A stretch of 6,661 nucleotides of DNA, taken from Betaproteobacteria bacterium. Its GTDB lineage: Bacteria; Pseudomonadota; Gammaproteobacteria; Burkholderiales; Ferrovaceae. The stretch's first letter is position 1, and every line of letters starts with the position of its first letter. Position numbers and translations under genes: made by a program. The notes beneath the pieces are model-generated. The model saw nothing but the letters and a program-made list of their open reading frames with translations, ran no database searches and had not been told where the DNA came from. Positions 6,577-6,661 of this stretch are shown here, one piece after another. The stretch is from positions 1-6,661 of the forward strand of contig JAGWPH010000214.1 in NCBI GenBank assembly GCA_028870615.1. Direction: 5' to 3'.

Positions 6577-6661
6577 ATGGCCAAGCGAGTATTCTTCAGC
6601 TTTCACTATCAGGATGTGATCGACTTTAGAGCAAACGTTGTCCGGAACCACTGGATGACAA
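6577..6661 (+). CDS. TIR-like (DUF1863, ThsB-like) protein, N-terminal 28 codons (3' partial)
   Basis: The frame opens with MAKRVFFSFHYQDVIDF, then RANVVRNHWMT, and runs off the window. This is the characteristic first strand and helix of the DUF1863/MTH538 TIR-like family, and it closely resembles the start of ThsB, the TIR sensor of Thoeris anti-phage systems as I remember it. In Thoeris, ThsB detects infection and turns NAD+ into a cyclic ADP-ribose-type signal that activates ThsA, which then depletes NAD+ or otherwise halts the cell. The catalytic glutamate lies outside the window, and no ThsA gene is visible here, so activity and system type cannot be judged. The start is well supported by AAGGAG. 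The gene is separated from the R-M operon by the spacer and shares the strand. Other DUF1863 proteins outside Thoeris are the main alternative. Confidence 0.75.
   Translation, partial: MAKRVFFSFHYQDVIDFRANVVRNHWMT

Overview
The window holds most of a Type I restriction-modification (R-M) operon on the + strand, followed by the start of a second defence-type gene. In order: the C-terminal end of hsdM (DNA methylase), a BRO-N/DinD-like accessory gene, a complete hsdS (specificity subunit), a complete hsdR (restriction and translocation subunit), a complete DUF45/YgjP-type zinc metallopeptidase gene, a gene-free stretch of about 110 bp, and the first 28 codons of a TIR-like protein resembling Thoeris ThsB. 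I see no RNA genes, CRISPR array, insertion sequence or attachment site.

The organism is a bacterium with moderately G+C-rich DNA. The Shine-Dalgarno sites, dense + strand coding and HsdR/HsdM type would fit a beta- or gammaproteobacterium, but the sequence does not prove this. The spacer (45 G+C of 110 bases) and the start of the TIR gene (39 of 85) are visibly more A+T-rich than the operon, so the TIR gene may be a separately acquired module.

The first five genes are joined by four identical junctions. Each stop codon overlaps the next start codon by 4 bp (ATGA three times, GTGA once), so M, BRO, S, R and peptidase are probably made from one mRNA with coupled translation. The operon promoter lies upstream of the window. 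HsdM and HsdS would form the methyltransferase, and two HsdR would join it to make the restriction complex. The BRO-N/DinD-like protein and the metallopeptidase are not core R-M subunits. Their coupling suggests a role alongside the enzyme, for example in controlling restriction or handling cut DNA, but no such function can be read from the sequence.

The most interesting points are the BRO-N/DinD hybrid placed between hsdM and hsdS, two consecutive hairpins in the DNA encoding its disordered tail just before hsdS, the DETQ form of HsdR helicase motif II, the coupled peptidase, and the possible Thoeris gene at the right edge.
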